Assembly (NCBI GenBank): GCA_003008705.1
Contig: PDUO01000015.1
Coordinates: 129,290 to 193,289 of the forward strand
Origin: Pezicula radicicola
Taxonomy: Eukaryota; Ascomycota; Leotiomycetes; Helotiales; Dermateaceae
DNA length: 64,000 nt
Reading direction: 5' to 3'
Below the pieces are notes generated by a model. That model had not been told where the DNA came from, did no database searches, and worked only from the letters and a program-made list of their open reading frames with translations. The position numbers and the translations under genes were made by a program. Shown one piece after another: positions 1 through 10,363 of this stretch; positions within the stretch are counted from its first letter, which is position 1, and each line of letters starts with the position of its first letter.

Positions 1-66
1 CATATTCACAGCCCTCCAGAGAGCTTTCAAACCCTCCCATCAGAAGAAGCCCCCAAACAAGAAACC

Positions 67-1513
67 ATGGCGACCGAAACAACAACCACCACGACCCCAG
101 GCCGCACAATCCTCAGTCTCGATTCCTCCCACGGTCGTGTATATCGAGAGATCTCATCAGCACCACCAAGAGCCGCAACACTTGAAGAGATACCAATCAT
201 TGATTTATCCGCTCTGAGTAGTGACAACCTTGAAGATCGTATGAAGATAGCTCTTCAGATCAAAGCTGCAGCTGAGGAGTCGGGATTCTTTTATATTAGG
301 AATCATGGTGTTGAGGAGGAGGTCATTGAGAAGGCTAGATTAGCTGCTATGAGGTAAGTGTCATGAAATATCTTTCTGTTGCATGTTAATAGAATAGCTG
401 ATTTTGAGGAATGCGTAGATTTATGGCTGAGCCTTTGGAAGTAAAGGAGAAAGTAGCGCGTAAAAAATTCAAATACTGGAATGGATATTTCGGTCCAAAT
501 GGCACTCATGCAAATAAGACCGAGTCAAAAGGTAGAGTTTCGAATAGCCTCAAGGAATTGGAGAATCTGAATTAAAACTAACAGTAAAACAATAGATTTC
601 AAAGAAGGTTTCGGTTGGCAATATTCGCCGAATCTAGATCCATTATACGATGACTTATCCAAACCAATCCCAGCCAGTTCCATCCCAGCAGATGTAATGG
701 AGTATATCCGAGCCGAAGACCATCTCTGGGATGGTGTATCAAGCGTTCCAGGATTCAAAGAAGACGCCATAGCTTACTATCGTTCAACTCTCAAATTAGC
801 ACGTCGACTAACAAAAGTCTTCGCTCTCGCACTCGGTCTCGAAGAAACTTACTTCGATGCTCTGACCACATATCCCGGTGCAGATCTAGCATTCAATTAT
901 TACAATCCCTTACCCATAGATCCAAAAATCGAAAATTGTAACACCGAAAAGAAAGGAGAGGAAAAGGCATTAGCTCATGAAGTTGGGTTGGGAAGTCATA
1001 CCGATTTACAGTGTTTTACGATCCTTTGGCAGGATATGATTGGTGGGTTATTGGTTTTGAATCGTAATGGGGAGTGGATTAAAGCGATGCCTATTGAGGG
1101 TACTTTTGTGGTTAATATTGGAGATTTTTTGATGAGGATGACTAATGATCGGTGGTTGAGTACGGTGCATAGGGTTGAGGTTAATAGATCGAGGGAACCG
1201 AGGATTTCTATGCCTCTTTTCTTTGGTATGTAAGCATTCAAATCTGTATTTCTTCTCGGGTTAATGGGATGCTAATTCGTGGTTGACTGACAGGTTTCAA
1301 CTTCAATGAAATCATTGGTGTTTTGCCTTCTTGTACTGATGAGAATAATCCACCCAAGTATGAACCATTAAGGGTTGGAGATGTAAGTTCCTCCTCCTTT
1401 CTTTCGCAATTTATTTCACTAATGTGTGAAATCTGTAGTGGAATTACATCCGTCTGAATCAAAACTATCAGAAATCTCTGAAAAATCAAGAGAAACTTGC
1501 GTTAGCTGTATAA
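67..1513 (+). CDS. 2-oxoglutarate/Fe(II)-dependent dioxygenase, isopenicillin N synthase-like
   Basis: Five exons fit (67-353, 419-531, 596-1225, 1294-1382, 1439-1513), all with GT...AG borders and kept phase, giving 397 aa. An N-terminal non-haem dioxygenase domain (IPIIDLS, then SGFFYIRNHGV) is followed by the catalytic jelly-roll. The iron ligands read as H268-x-D270 (GSHTDLQCF) and H325 (STVHRV), and R336-x-S338 is the 2-oxoglutarate carboxylate clamp, so the enzyme looks active. Members of this superfamily hydroxylate, desaturate or cyclise small molecules using 2-oxoglutarate and oxygen, usually in the cytosol. The substrate cannot be told. The start ATG has a favourable A at -3. No cluster partner lies next to it: the downstream neighbour is a pseudogene. 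Family confidence is high, specific function unknown. Confidence 0.93.
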
Positions 1514-1897
1514 GAGTAGAATGGGGTTACGGTAAAATGTATTCGGCGTTATTTTGATAGCGACAGGGAATTTCAACATTCCTGTTTATTGGATGAGGAT
1601 TCGGTAATCGGAAATGGCTACATATTCTTGTCGTTCAAGTCTGTTTTCATTCATAGATATATAGTTAAGAATAACTATCCTTTTGCTTTTCGCACGTTAG
1701 CAACTTGCAGAAATATTCCTGTATTTATTCTTAAGTACGATGAATATTCTAAACATGCTGAAAGAAAAACTTCTGCGGTGGTATCTACTATACCTCATTT
1801 CATTACTATTGCATCTGGTATACGTCATTCGGTCTGTGGGTTGATATTAGAATTGAATTGATTCTAATGATCTGACAAAGTACAACTCAGTTGTTTT
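1514..1897. other. Intergenic, no supported gene
   Basis: The 3' flank of the dioxygenase gene. A 90-codon open frame lies inside, but it has no recognisable domain and biased composition; I see nothing else. Confidence 0.6.
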
Positions 1898-2936
1898 CAT
1901 AAATTTCCAAGGGAACAAGTACATTGCAGTGATTATTAATGATCAGTTATTAGATGACGCCCAATTTAATTGTGATCCTACGGTAGTGCCTGTTATCTGC
2001 GACTCCGTTTGAGGCAGCTTCCATCAGGTCTATCCATACATGCAAAAGCTTTTTATTGATAACAAGGCCGGCAAGCTGGAACTTCTAGATAACACCGAGT
2101 GTATCAACGCCTATGGGAATCAAATTCTATCCGGAAGCAGCCACGTCTTTGCAGTGTCCAATATAACATCAATTACAGGTCCTGATAATAGCAATGACAG
2201 CTCCTTCACCGCTGTTGGCTTTCCAATATTCGGTATAGCGCTCAGCTCACCAGGAAATTCAATCCCTGACCAAGTTCCATACTTGGAAATCGATGGGAAA
2301 AGTAGGAGTCCTCAAAAATTCACAACATTCTTAGACGGCAACACGGTGAGTATGTCCACTTGTTCCATTTAAAGGCAGCCTTACAACCTGTTCTCGAAAT
2401 CGAGCACTCCAAAGCGCAGACAACTGGACGGTCCTAGAAATCGCAATTCCCGTGAAGTACTGTTTGATTACTGTGGTCGAGGGGTCCTGTCGACTTCAAA
2501 GCAGTATTATACTGGTAGTACAGTAATCGTTATCGTTAGTAATTTCGTCAAGGCATGTTGTATGTTTATAGCGGTCTGATGGTCAAAACCTCCGGTGATA
2601 GCAATTATCAGAGATGCTGTTACTTCATATCTTTGCAATCCCGACTCGCAAACAATCGATCATTGTCTGCTATCAAGATCGGCGGCGGGAAATTTTACAA
2701 ACGTGGCGACGATGATTGACAAGAGACAACCACAGGAGTATAAATTACAAGATCGTCGTTGGTACGAGGCTGCTAGTACAGGACGATGGGTGGCATGTAT
2801 TTTCCCGTAAGTTATTCTCGTTTATATGCCAAATCAGTAGGTGTACAGTTAAAGTTCCTTGTAACAATTATTATTGAAGCTTTAATTGTATTAGGTGTAC
2901 TATTACTTAGTTTGAGTCTCAAACTTTGAGACCTCT
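1898..2936 (+). pseudogene. Decayed DUF6536-type fungal membrane protein
   Basis: Scattered pieces match the typical layout of large fungal DUF6536 proteins as I remember it. In order there is a segment with YMQKLFIDN and ECINAYGNQI (2028-2130), a segment around NWTVLEIAIPVKYCLI (about 2420), a membrane stretch with VIVIVSNFVKACCMFIAV (about 2520-2578) and a charged loop ending RRWYEAASTGRWVACIF (about 2595-2810). The reading is broken: an in-frame TGA just before the first block, a frameshift near 2520 and a TGA after the membrane stretch at about 2577. A further hydrophobic run after 2840 may be the next helix. The 5' start and most of the C-terminus are missing, so the gene is dead. The family assignment rests on recalled resemblance; function is unknown even for intact members. 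Confidence 0.6.
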
Positions 2937-3530
2937 GGATGGAAGAATGTCTGCTGTTGATGGATGTAGCTTGGCTATTAGCGCGGCGTGCCATACGCTT
3001 GTGTATGGAAGTGATCCTATAGTGCCTGTTTAGTGCGGAGTCGTAGGTGGCTATGATGAGAATGGAGTTGGTTATTGCTGTATTAGCTCGAATCTGGTTC
3101 TCCCACCCATTGTGGAGAGGTTGCACGCATGATGGAAGAGAGGACTTAGGGATGACTAGCCGTTGTTTTATATTGTAATTGAGGCTATTTGACTTGATTG
3201 CTTCGGTAGTAAAAAATATCACGTTGTAAGATATCAGTTTTAGTAAATATCTAGGGCTCTGGGGAAAAAAGAATGACTTACTGATGTGAATACCTAGTTG
3301 ACTCTTCAATTCACCGCCATTGAAGCCATTTAGCGCTCTTCGGCTACAAGAAGCCTTCGCAACCACAACCCTAAGCTTGACAACTACAACAACAAAACAA
3401 ACTTTCTACAGCAGAGACACCAACGGTTCACAGTACGTCGCTTTCTGCTTCTCTCTCATCAACGCTATTGCTAACCTAGCTCTATGAAGCCGCAGGACAC
3501 CAAAAGAGCACAGGAGTCTGCGCAGCAACC
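2937..3530. other. Intergenic, likely includes promoter of the next gene
   Basis: No homologous coding segment seen. A 184-codon open frame on the minus strand lacks any domain and crosses the pseudogene tail. The last 150 bp are CA-rich, like a fungal 5' leader. Confidence 0.5.
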
Positions 3531-4866
3531 ATGGCGTCCCAAAACCGAGACGCACAAGAAGCGTTCCGCGCCGCCCAACAAAACAAACTCAAAGCTGAAG
3601 TTGAAGCTGAAAGCGTTCAAGACAACACCAACAAGAGCATCCCCTCCCTTCCGCAAAAGCAATGCATTCTCTACAGCGTTCCTTACGAGGTCCGCGAACT
3701 CATCTTCGGAAACGCTCTCGAAGATTTCTTTAAGCAATGCGTTGATTACGAATGCGAGCATGGTATTCAAACAGCTTACAAGAATGATGAGAATGGAAAT
3801 TGCGTTTATGAGCATACGGGTCCTGAGTCGACGGTCCCAGCTTTGGAAATTGCACTTATTCCTGAGAGAAAACTTTATCAGCAATTCTTGCAGTTAAGAA
3901 TTCGGAAGTCGGTTTTCACGGTTGGCGTTTGTTCCCTGCGTATTCGCTTGAAGGTTCTGAATGGCGAGAAGAGAGTATTTTACCCTAACTTTATGGTCGA
4001 TGTCTCGCCCATTGTTCGCAAAGCAATCAGACGCTTGAAATTTCAGGTACCACCGTATGTCAATCTAGCCTCCAAGACTATTTGCATCATCTAACATATT
4101 CTTTTATTTTTAAAAAAGACCAGGGCGTACAGAGCTTTTCTGGAATGAAGACGGTCTCCATGATAAGCAGCGAGGGCAGAGTTTTTGGAAGATTGCAACA
4201 TCCATGAAATCGTTGTTTGCAACAGCTGGCTATCACTTCCCAAAGGTATTATTGTACACACATTTCATTTGTCTAACAGAACTAATTGGGCTACAGAATC
4301 ACGATGAAGAATATTACCCCATGCTACCCCACCTGAAGCAAATTATTATATCCAAGGCAACGCCAGAAAGGTTCAATTACATGTCTTATAACGGTGGAAA
4401 ATACAATGGAGACGAATGGGTCTGGGAGTACATTCGAGACGCCTTAGGAATCATTGTCACTCAATCCTATGGATCTGCTAATTCCACCATATCAAGTATT
4501 CGGCTTCTGACAGAGTCCAGCTGTCACGATCGTAAACGTGCAGGCGATGATGAGGATCGTATTTGGCCTACTTGCGGCTTTTTCGGAATGTCACTACAAA
4601 GCGAGGACTTCAAACGTGGTGGTTACTTGTCTCCAACTACAACTGAGTGTAAGTTTCGACGGGGGAAAAATGGTGATTGTCGATGTTCAGGTTGTGTGAA
4701 TTTTCTTTGGGGGCCTGACTTGGCAAAGAGAAGGGAAAAAGTCAAGTCGAAATATCCGTCAAATTATTACATTACTCCTTTTCGGGGCCTCCACAGTATC
4801 ACCTTCGATGCCGTTGATGGAAAGGATCTTATCTGGGATTGGGATGGATTTGAGTGGGACAAATAG
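3531..4866 (+). CDS. Hypothetical protein, 406 aa, unknown family
   Basis: Three exons (3531-4054, 4119-4245, 4297-4866) keep phase. The first donor is GTATGT at 4055, and the last intron (51 bp) is a multiple of three, so it could be retained without a frameshift. The N-terminus is polar and Lys/Glu/Gln-rich (about residues 1-40), followed by a segment with YSVPYEVRELIFGNAL. That start resembles short F-box or 2EXR-like openings in fungal proteins, where PxEvRelI precedes a scaffold, but the match is weak. The middle and C-terminus have many Trp, Cys and charged residues, including a Cys cluster around GDCRCSGCVNF. No signal peptide or membrane segment is evident. I do not recognise the family; the gene looks intact. 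Confidence 0.7.
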
Positions 4867-5975
4867 GTGCTGAGGATGAAATGGGAACGGGAAAGAATCA
4901 GGCACGACGTTGAAGCAAAGGAGTTGAAGTCTTGCATCTGGGACTGGAATTGGCTTGAGACTGAGGATGAAGTAGTAACGGGGTGAAATCTGGGAAGCAA
5001 TCCGAGAAATGGAGTTGAAGTCTCCTTCGACTGTGTACATCTCTGGTATTAAGCAAATACTTCTTAGATCTACCACTGCATTGCCAAGTACAGTGCTTCT
5101 CCAGTGACTAAGACATTAACTTCCATTATTGAAGAGTATAGAACATCGTCATTCCTACCTATGCAAAGAGATGAATCTTAACATTAAGAATTTCAAGTGG
5201 CATTGACTCTGGCGTAAGCAATGCTAAAATTAGTTATTGAATTCCAACCGACTCTCTAAACACAGAACCTTTATAAAGTAAAGTCACTAATGACTTATGC
5301 TATATCTAACAAATCCATTTGATACAGCACCAACGTGGTGTCTAATACAACCACTAGCAATAAACTAAACAATTCAACATAAGCGAGTGCCTAGCAATCA
5401 ATAATACCTCAATCATAGCACGACTTTCAAGTACAGTACATAACTGTCCCAATCCTCACAATAGCAAAAAAACAGCCGAAACAAAAAAACTAAAAGTAAG
5501 AAACAAGACAACCAACCAACCAAACCCTATCAAACCCAAAAATAAAAACAAATCCCACAAACCTCGAAATCGGACACCCTACGCCGACGTAGGACAAACC
5601 CAGCCCGAAAACTCGCTATCTCCTGCCGTATCCCCATCCCACTTCCCCTCGCTCCCGTCACCACCTACCTACTCGCCTAAATAAAATACGGAGTACTCCA
5701 CCGCCCCCACCAAGATAGCATAAACCCGACGACGCTAGTGACGCTACTGTGCAGCGATAAGAAGAATTTCCATATCTCATCTCCCCCTCCATCTCCATCT
5801 CATATCTCATCTCAACCTACCTTCCACAATCTACACTCGCATCCCGTCCTCTAATCCCAATATCGTCATAGACCATTCCACACCAAAAATCACACACCTG
5901 TCACCCATTAAAAAAAACAACCCTCGCACAAAGTCACAAAAAGTTCTCCAAAGCGATAAAGAAATAATTGTAGAG
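4867..5975. other. Long intergenic region, promoter side of the reductase gene
   Basis: No supported gene. The distal half is very A/C-rich and the proximal part pyrimidine-rich, as in fungal promoters and leaders. One copy of the 9-mer TACGGAGTA lies at 5687-5695. Confidence 0.5.
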
Positions 5976-7153
5976 ATGGGATCAACACAACAATTAAACG
6001 TATGTCTGATAGGAAGTGGGGGCGTAGGAACAATCGCGGCAGTAGTGTTAGAGAAAGCTGGGACTAAGGTCACGGCTGTTCTGAGGAGTAAATATCAGGT
6101 TGTTAAGGAGAAGGGGTGGAATATTGAGAGTGTTGATCATGGGAATCTTAAGGGGTGGAGACCTTCGAGGGGTATGTTTTGAATGATTTTATTTTTTTGG
6201 GTTTTTCTTTTTTTTCTTCACTTTCTGGGTTTTGGATGAAGCGCGGGAATGCGGATTCAGGGAAGGAAAATCTTATGGGATGTTTCTGTTCAGCACTGAC
6301 CAAAATGTTAGTTGTCGCAACGGCAACTGAAGCAGCGACTGAGGATGGACAGACGGTAAAATATGACTTTGTAGTTGTCTCCATGAAGCAGTTACCGGAT
6401 CATTACTCGATAACCGATATCATTGCACCAGTCATCACTCCCTCCCATACATCAATTGTGCTAATCCAAAACGGAATCGACATCGAGCTACCTGTTATCG
6501 CCGCCTTCCCAACCAACACCCTCATGTCCTCCGTCTCACTCATCGGTTCCTCCACAGCAGGCGAGAATACCGTACTCCAGATAGCTCGCGACTTGCAAAC
6601 CATTGGACCCCATTATCACGAATGTGGCGGCAGGAGTAAAGAGGAGCAGTTGGCGAAGACGAAGGAGTTTGTGGATTTGTATAATTCGGGTATCAAGGAT
6701 GTACCAACTGATGCCCTGGTTACGCTGACGGAAGATATGCCGACGGCGAGGTGGCATAAGGTGTTGTGGAATGGGACTTTTAATACAGTGTGTGCGGCTA
6801 TGAAGATGAATGTGGGTGAGGTATGCCAGTCGGGTGGAAGGGATAGGGTACTTGTGCCCATGATGACTGAGATATGGAAGACTGGGATAGCTGCTGGTGC
6901 GAAGATGCCGGAGAGTGATATCCAGTATCAAGCATACCGAGTATCAGATACCTCGTTATTTAGACCCAGTATGCTGATTGATGTTGATTATGGAAGACCG
7001 ATGGAGTTGGAGGTTATTCTTGGGAACACGATCAAGAGGGCTGAGAAAGAGGGTGTGTCCACGCCCATTTGCAAGACGATTTATGAGTTGCTGAAAATGC
7101 GAAAATGGGAGATGGAAAGGGCGGCAAAAAAGACCAGTGAGTCTTCAAAGTGA
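5976..7153 (+). CDS. Ketopantoate reductase (ApbA/PanE) family NADPH-dependent oxidoreductase
   Basis: Two exons, 5976-6171 and 6312-7153, joined in phase, give 345 aa. The N-terminal Rossmann fold carries the nucleotide loop G13-S-G-G-V-G18 directly after a beta strand (NVCLI). A central stretch with KYDFVVVSMKQLPD and VLIQNGIDIE matches the strand and QNG loop of the family. WHKVLWNGTFN near residue 230 holds the conserved Lys and Asn of the C-terminal helical domain. The classic reaction is NADPH reduction of 2-dehydropantoate to pantoate in CoA synthesis. Fungi often have several paralogues of unknown substrate, so I do not assign panE. The exon 1 frame would otherwise stop soon after the splice site, which supports the 140-bp intron. 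The length matches fungal family members. Confidence 0.9.
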
Positions 7154-7247
7154 TATTCATGAGACTTCCAAAATGACACTTTTCCTCAGAATACGGAAAG
7201 ATAGACAGTGTTTTGTAAATAGTATATTTCGTACTTAGTAGCTTTGC

Positions 7248-8182
7248 TCATTTTGCTACCGCCATCGAATGCTTCTTGTGCTTCTCATTCCTCTCTTTAA
7301 TGAATTTCGTAAGACTCGGTGGCACCTTGGCCTGGTCTGTTAGTCCACTTGCAACCGGCTTATCCATAACATTATACATCGGCACTGTGCCTGTCCAAAC
7401 CGGCACTTCATGGTCTGGCCCATCCTTCTCAACATTCCTTGGCTGGATTCCAGGTATTCCTTTCCTTGACTTCATGCTCAGACTCTGTATATCCACCCTT
7501 ATAACGCAGACCAGCGAAACCTGGAACGAAGCAACCGGGTTGACATCCTCCCACCTTCCTGCTACGATATGATTTGTGACTCCCCGCATTACTTCTCTCT
7601 TGACGTCGAGGTCTGTGACGAGGGTGCAGGCTCCATGAACGACAGCACAGCGGTAGTTAAATGTATGGCCATTCGGTGCAGAGGAGAGGACCAGTCCATC
7701 CACTGGCAAGGCATCAGTTGCTATCGCCGAGATTTCACCCTGTTTCAGGAATCCGTACCTTTCGTGGCAGTAATACAAACATTAACCTTCTTCTTCTCCA
7801 ACCCCTCCTCATCTCTTGGATTTTGCCGCACAATCTCCATCAAACGCGAACTCGGATGTCCATGCAAGTATACTGCAGTATTGTCTCCAATTGTATGCAC
7901 AAGAGCTATCATCGGTAGACACTGTGGAATGTCATTGTCGACATATGATACATGCGCGAAGTGGCAGTCTGCAAAGACCGAGGCAACACTCTCGATGTCG
8001 TATGTCCCACGTTCTTTATGGCGACGGAGCTCTGCGGGCTCCATGGTGCTCATCTTGCGATAGTTACCAATTGTAGGGAATGTATAGTGAGGTATTCGGA
8101 AGAAGAGCAGACGGGGGAGAACGCAGAGAGGTGTTCGTGGGGTTCTTGGTGTTGCAAGAGTGGATGCTCGAAGGAGCCTCAT
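7248..8182 (-). CDS. FMN-binding split-barrel (pyridoxamine 5'-phosphate oxidase-like) protein
   Basis: Exon 1 is 8182-7759 and exon 2 is 7702-7248; a 56-bp intron with GTACGG donor restores AAAG-TG, giving 292 aa. The core contains a segment with FADCHFAHVSYVD, then TVYLHGH-like and GHTFNYRCAVVHG segments, and a C-terminal block with GVTNHIVAGRWEDVNP and PVWTGTVPMY. These are typical of fungal flavin-nucleotide-binding PNPOx-like proteins. Members bind FMN or F420-like flavins and reduce or oxidise small compounds, but substrates are mostly unknown. Translation could start at residue 44 (position 8053, MSTMEPAELRRHKERGTYD), where homologues usually begin. The extra 43 residues are Arg/Pro/Leu-rich and could be a mitochondrial presequence. 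It is convergent with the reductase gene, 94 bp apart. Confidence 0.88.
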
Positions 8183-8819
8183 GGTTCGTCGAGATGCACT
8201 ACTTCATCGTGGAGACGGCATTCGCAGCACTTCGTCAAGTCGTTGACGAATCGGTGCCTTGCCATTGACGTTCAGAATTCACTCCTTCCAAACGTCTGCG
8301 ATTGAAAGGAGTTGATAGCGTAGATAGCTTCATCATTGTCGTCGCGTACCTCGTCTACCTCAGCCCAAAGTTGACTAGTCGTCGAAATGCTTTGCTTACT
8401 AATACATCTCTTAGTTCTGGTGGTCTTCTTGTCCAGAACACAACCACGCTTCACAACACTACGCTCTTCCGACCATCCCATTTTCGGGAGAGGAATCATG
8501 GGCCTGATGCGAAAGATTACAACGTGGAAGAAAGGAAGTTTCCTACACGTGCTTACCCATCGGATCTTATCATAGCCTCCCTACTCAATAATTCTGGGGA
8601 ATACCTCCATTATTGCCGTAGTAAATCGGACGAGCTCAAATCATGTAATTGCAGTTCTTCTATACCTTATAGTCATTTCAATTGATTCTATATCTTGTCG
8701 TATATTTCTTGGCTCTAGGCATAAAATATCTCTATTTCTCCCATTTCCTTTTTCTTTTTCCATTGGATCATTTAACGGAAGGGAGAGTTCGCTAGAATAT
8801 TGTTACGGTGTTAGGGTAA
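8183..8819. other. Intergenic; missing 5' half of the following pseudogene is not here
   Basis: I looked for the N-terminal half of the monooxygenase in all frames and did not find it. Several 60-127 codon open frames overlap here without domains. Confidence 0.5.
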
Positions 8820-9830
8820 TCAGCAGCACAAGCTCTCGGACAGGATGACGTGGTGCCCCATGACGAGAGATATATTGTTGCGGATGAATATATGGACTTG
8901 GTGTATAAACTTTGTGAGAATTCTTGGGCAAGCGATGCTGCGGTATGGAGCGACGAAATGGCTTTTGATCCTTCAAAAGTAAAGAAAATTGAGCATAATG
9001 GTCAGTCATCCCTAAGCAGGAATCTGTCATACTCATTTCACCGGAAGAACTAACTGACTTCTTCAGGCAAATATTTCAAATGCTCCGGTTGAAATCAAGT
9101 TCACCCAAGTCCCCAAAGAACGCCCGTCCTCTTCCAAGCCGGTACCTTCAAACCAGGCGCAGCATTTGCAGTAAAACATGCCGAAGCAGTCTTTCTCAAC
9201 ACAGCTACAGTTACCCAAGCAGCAAAGACTATCAAGGACATGCGCGCAGCAGCCGAAGCTCAGGGTCGAGATCCAACATCCCTCAAATTCTTCCCTTGTA
9301 TTGTTCCCATCATCGAGCGCACGCTCAAAGAAGCAAACGAGAAACTCGCTGCAGCTGAAAAGAACGCAGACTATATTGCTAGCCTTAGACAATTCTCTAA
9401 TTATTCGAGTATCGATATGAGTCAATTCCCACTCGACGAGCCCTTCACATTCGAAGGCGGTCTCACAGCCATCCAATCTGTATTCCGAGCCCTCGAAGCC
9501 TCAAATCCAAATAAAGATGATCCTTGGACATCCCGTAAACTAGGCATGAGAATGATACTTGGGGGCTTACACCCATGTTCAGTTGGCAGTGCGGAAATAG
9601 TAGCAGACGTTTTCCATGAATGGGTTGATGTTGCTGATTGTGATAGCTTCAACATTGCTTATATCAGTAACCCATCAAGTTTTGAGGATGTGGTTGAGTT
9701 ATTAAGGCCGGAGTTAGTGAAGAGAGGGCTTATGTGGGAGGAGTATGATGTTCCAGGGGAAACCATTAGGGAGAATTTAATGGGTTGTGGGAGGGAGTTG
9801 AGGGAGAATCATTATGGGCTGAAGAGTTGA
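8820..9830 (+). pseudogene. 5'-truncated FMN-dependent monooxygenase (NtaA/SnaA/DszA family)
   Basis: The frame matches the C-terminal two thirds of bacterial-luciferase-like flavin monooxygenases. It has VVPHDERYIVADEYMDLVYK, then WASDAAVWSDE and IEHNGKYFKCSG, then a block with HPSPQRTPVLFQAG, MRAAAEAQGRDPTSLKFFP, FPLDEPFTFEG and SFEDVVELLRPELVKRGLMWE. A normal intron occupies 9001-9066. Two defects show the gene is dead: the N-terminal part, about 170 residues including the start of the TIM barrel, is absent (TAA at 8817 closes the frame), and a TGA at 9090-9092 interrupts the frame between CSG and NQVHP. Family members use reduced FMN to attack chelators, sulphur compounds or alkanes. The rest of the frame is undamaged, so the loss is probably recent. 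Confidence 0.85.
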
Positions 9831-10363
9831 GAAGATAAGGGACATGTTGTTGAATGGTTTAATATCCATGTGTATAGAAGAATATGATGAGGAGAAGAGA
9901 TTGGAATAATCATTTCTGTATCTTATGACTTCACATTGTCAAATTGATCACTACCCACCTCAGGATTCCTCCCAAACTTAAACCGACTCCTCGCCAGCAA
10001 AGCCTCGAACACATAAAGATAAGCTACGTAGGTACGTAGACACCTTTCGTGTTCCCGAAATGCTACCTACCTATCCTTGGTACCTCTTCCGATTGAACAG
10101 ATAAACTCTCCCCCAACTCCTTGGACTTGCTTTCCGGGAGACGGATATCTTAAGCGAATGATCACGTGGAGCCCCTTTTTCTTACCGAGATGGTACTGCT
10201 TAGCATTTAACAATAGTAGTATTATTTAGATCTAGAGAGGTATTAAATGAGGTAGATATTCTATTTCTATGTATCTAAAGTTAGGTGATTTGCTATGTTT
10301 AATCTTCGTGTACCTATTATTGAATATAGGTTATCTCAATCCTCCATTCCATTAATCCCACCA
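9831..10363. other. Intergenic between two pseudogenes
   Basis: No supported gene; AT-rich with short GTACCTA-like runs near 10030. Confidence 0.5.

Noticed and set aside
1589..1861. 90-codon plus-strand open frame
   Set aside because: No domain and an odd composition; not supported.
2812..3366. 184-codon minus-strand open frame
   Set aside because: No recognisable domain, overlaps the DUF6536 remnant and has no conserved segments or introns.
3471..3884. Two 137-codon frames overlapping the hypothetical protein
   Set aside because: Shadow frames of the spliced 406-aa gene.
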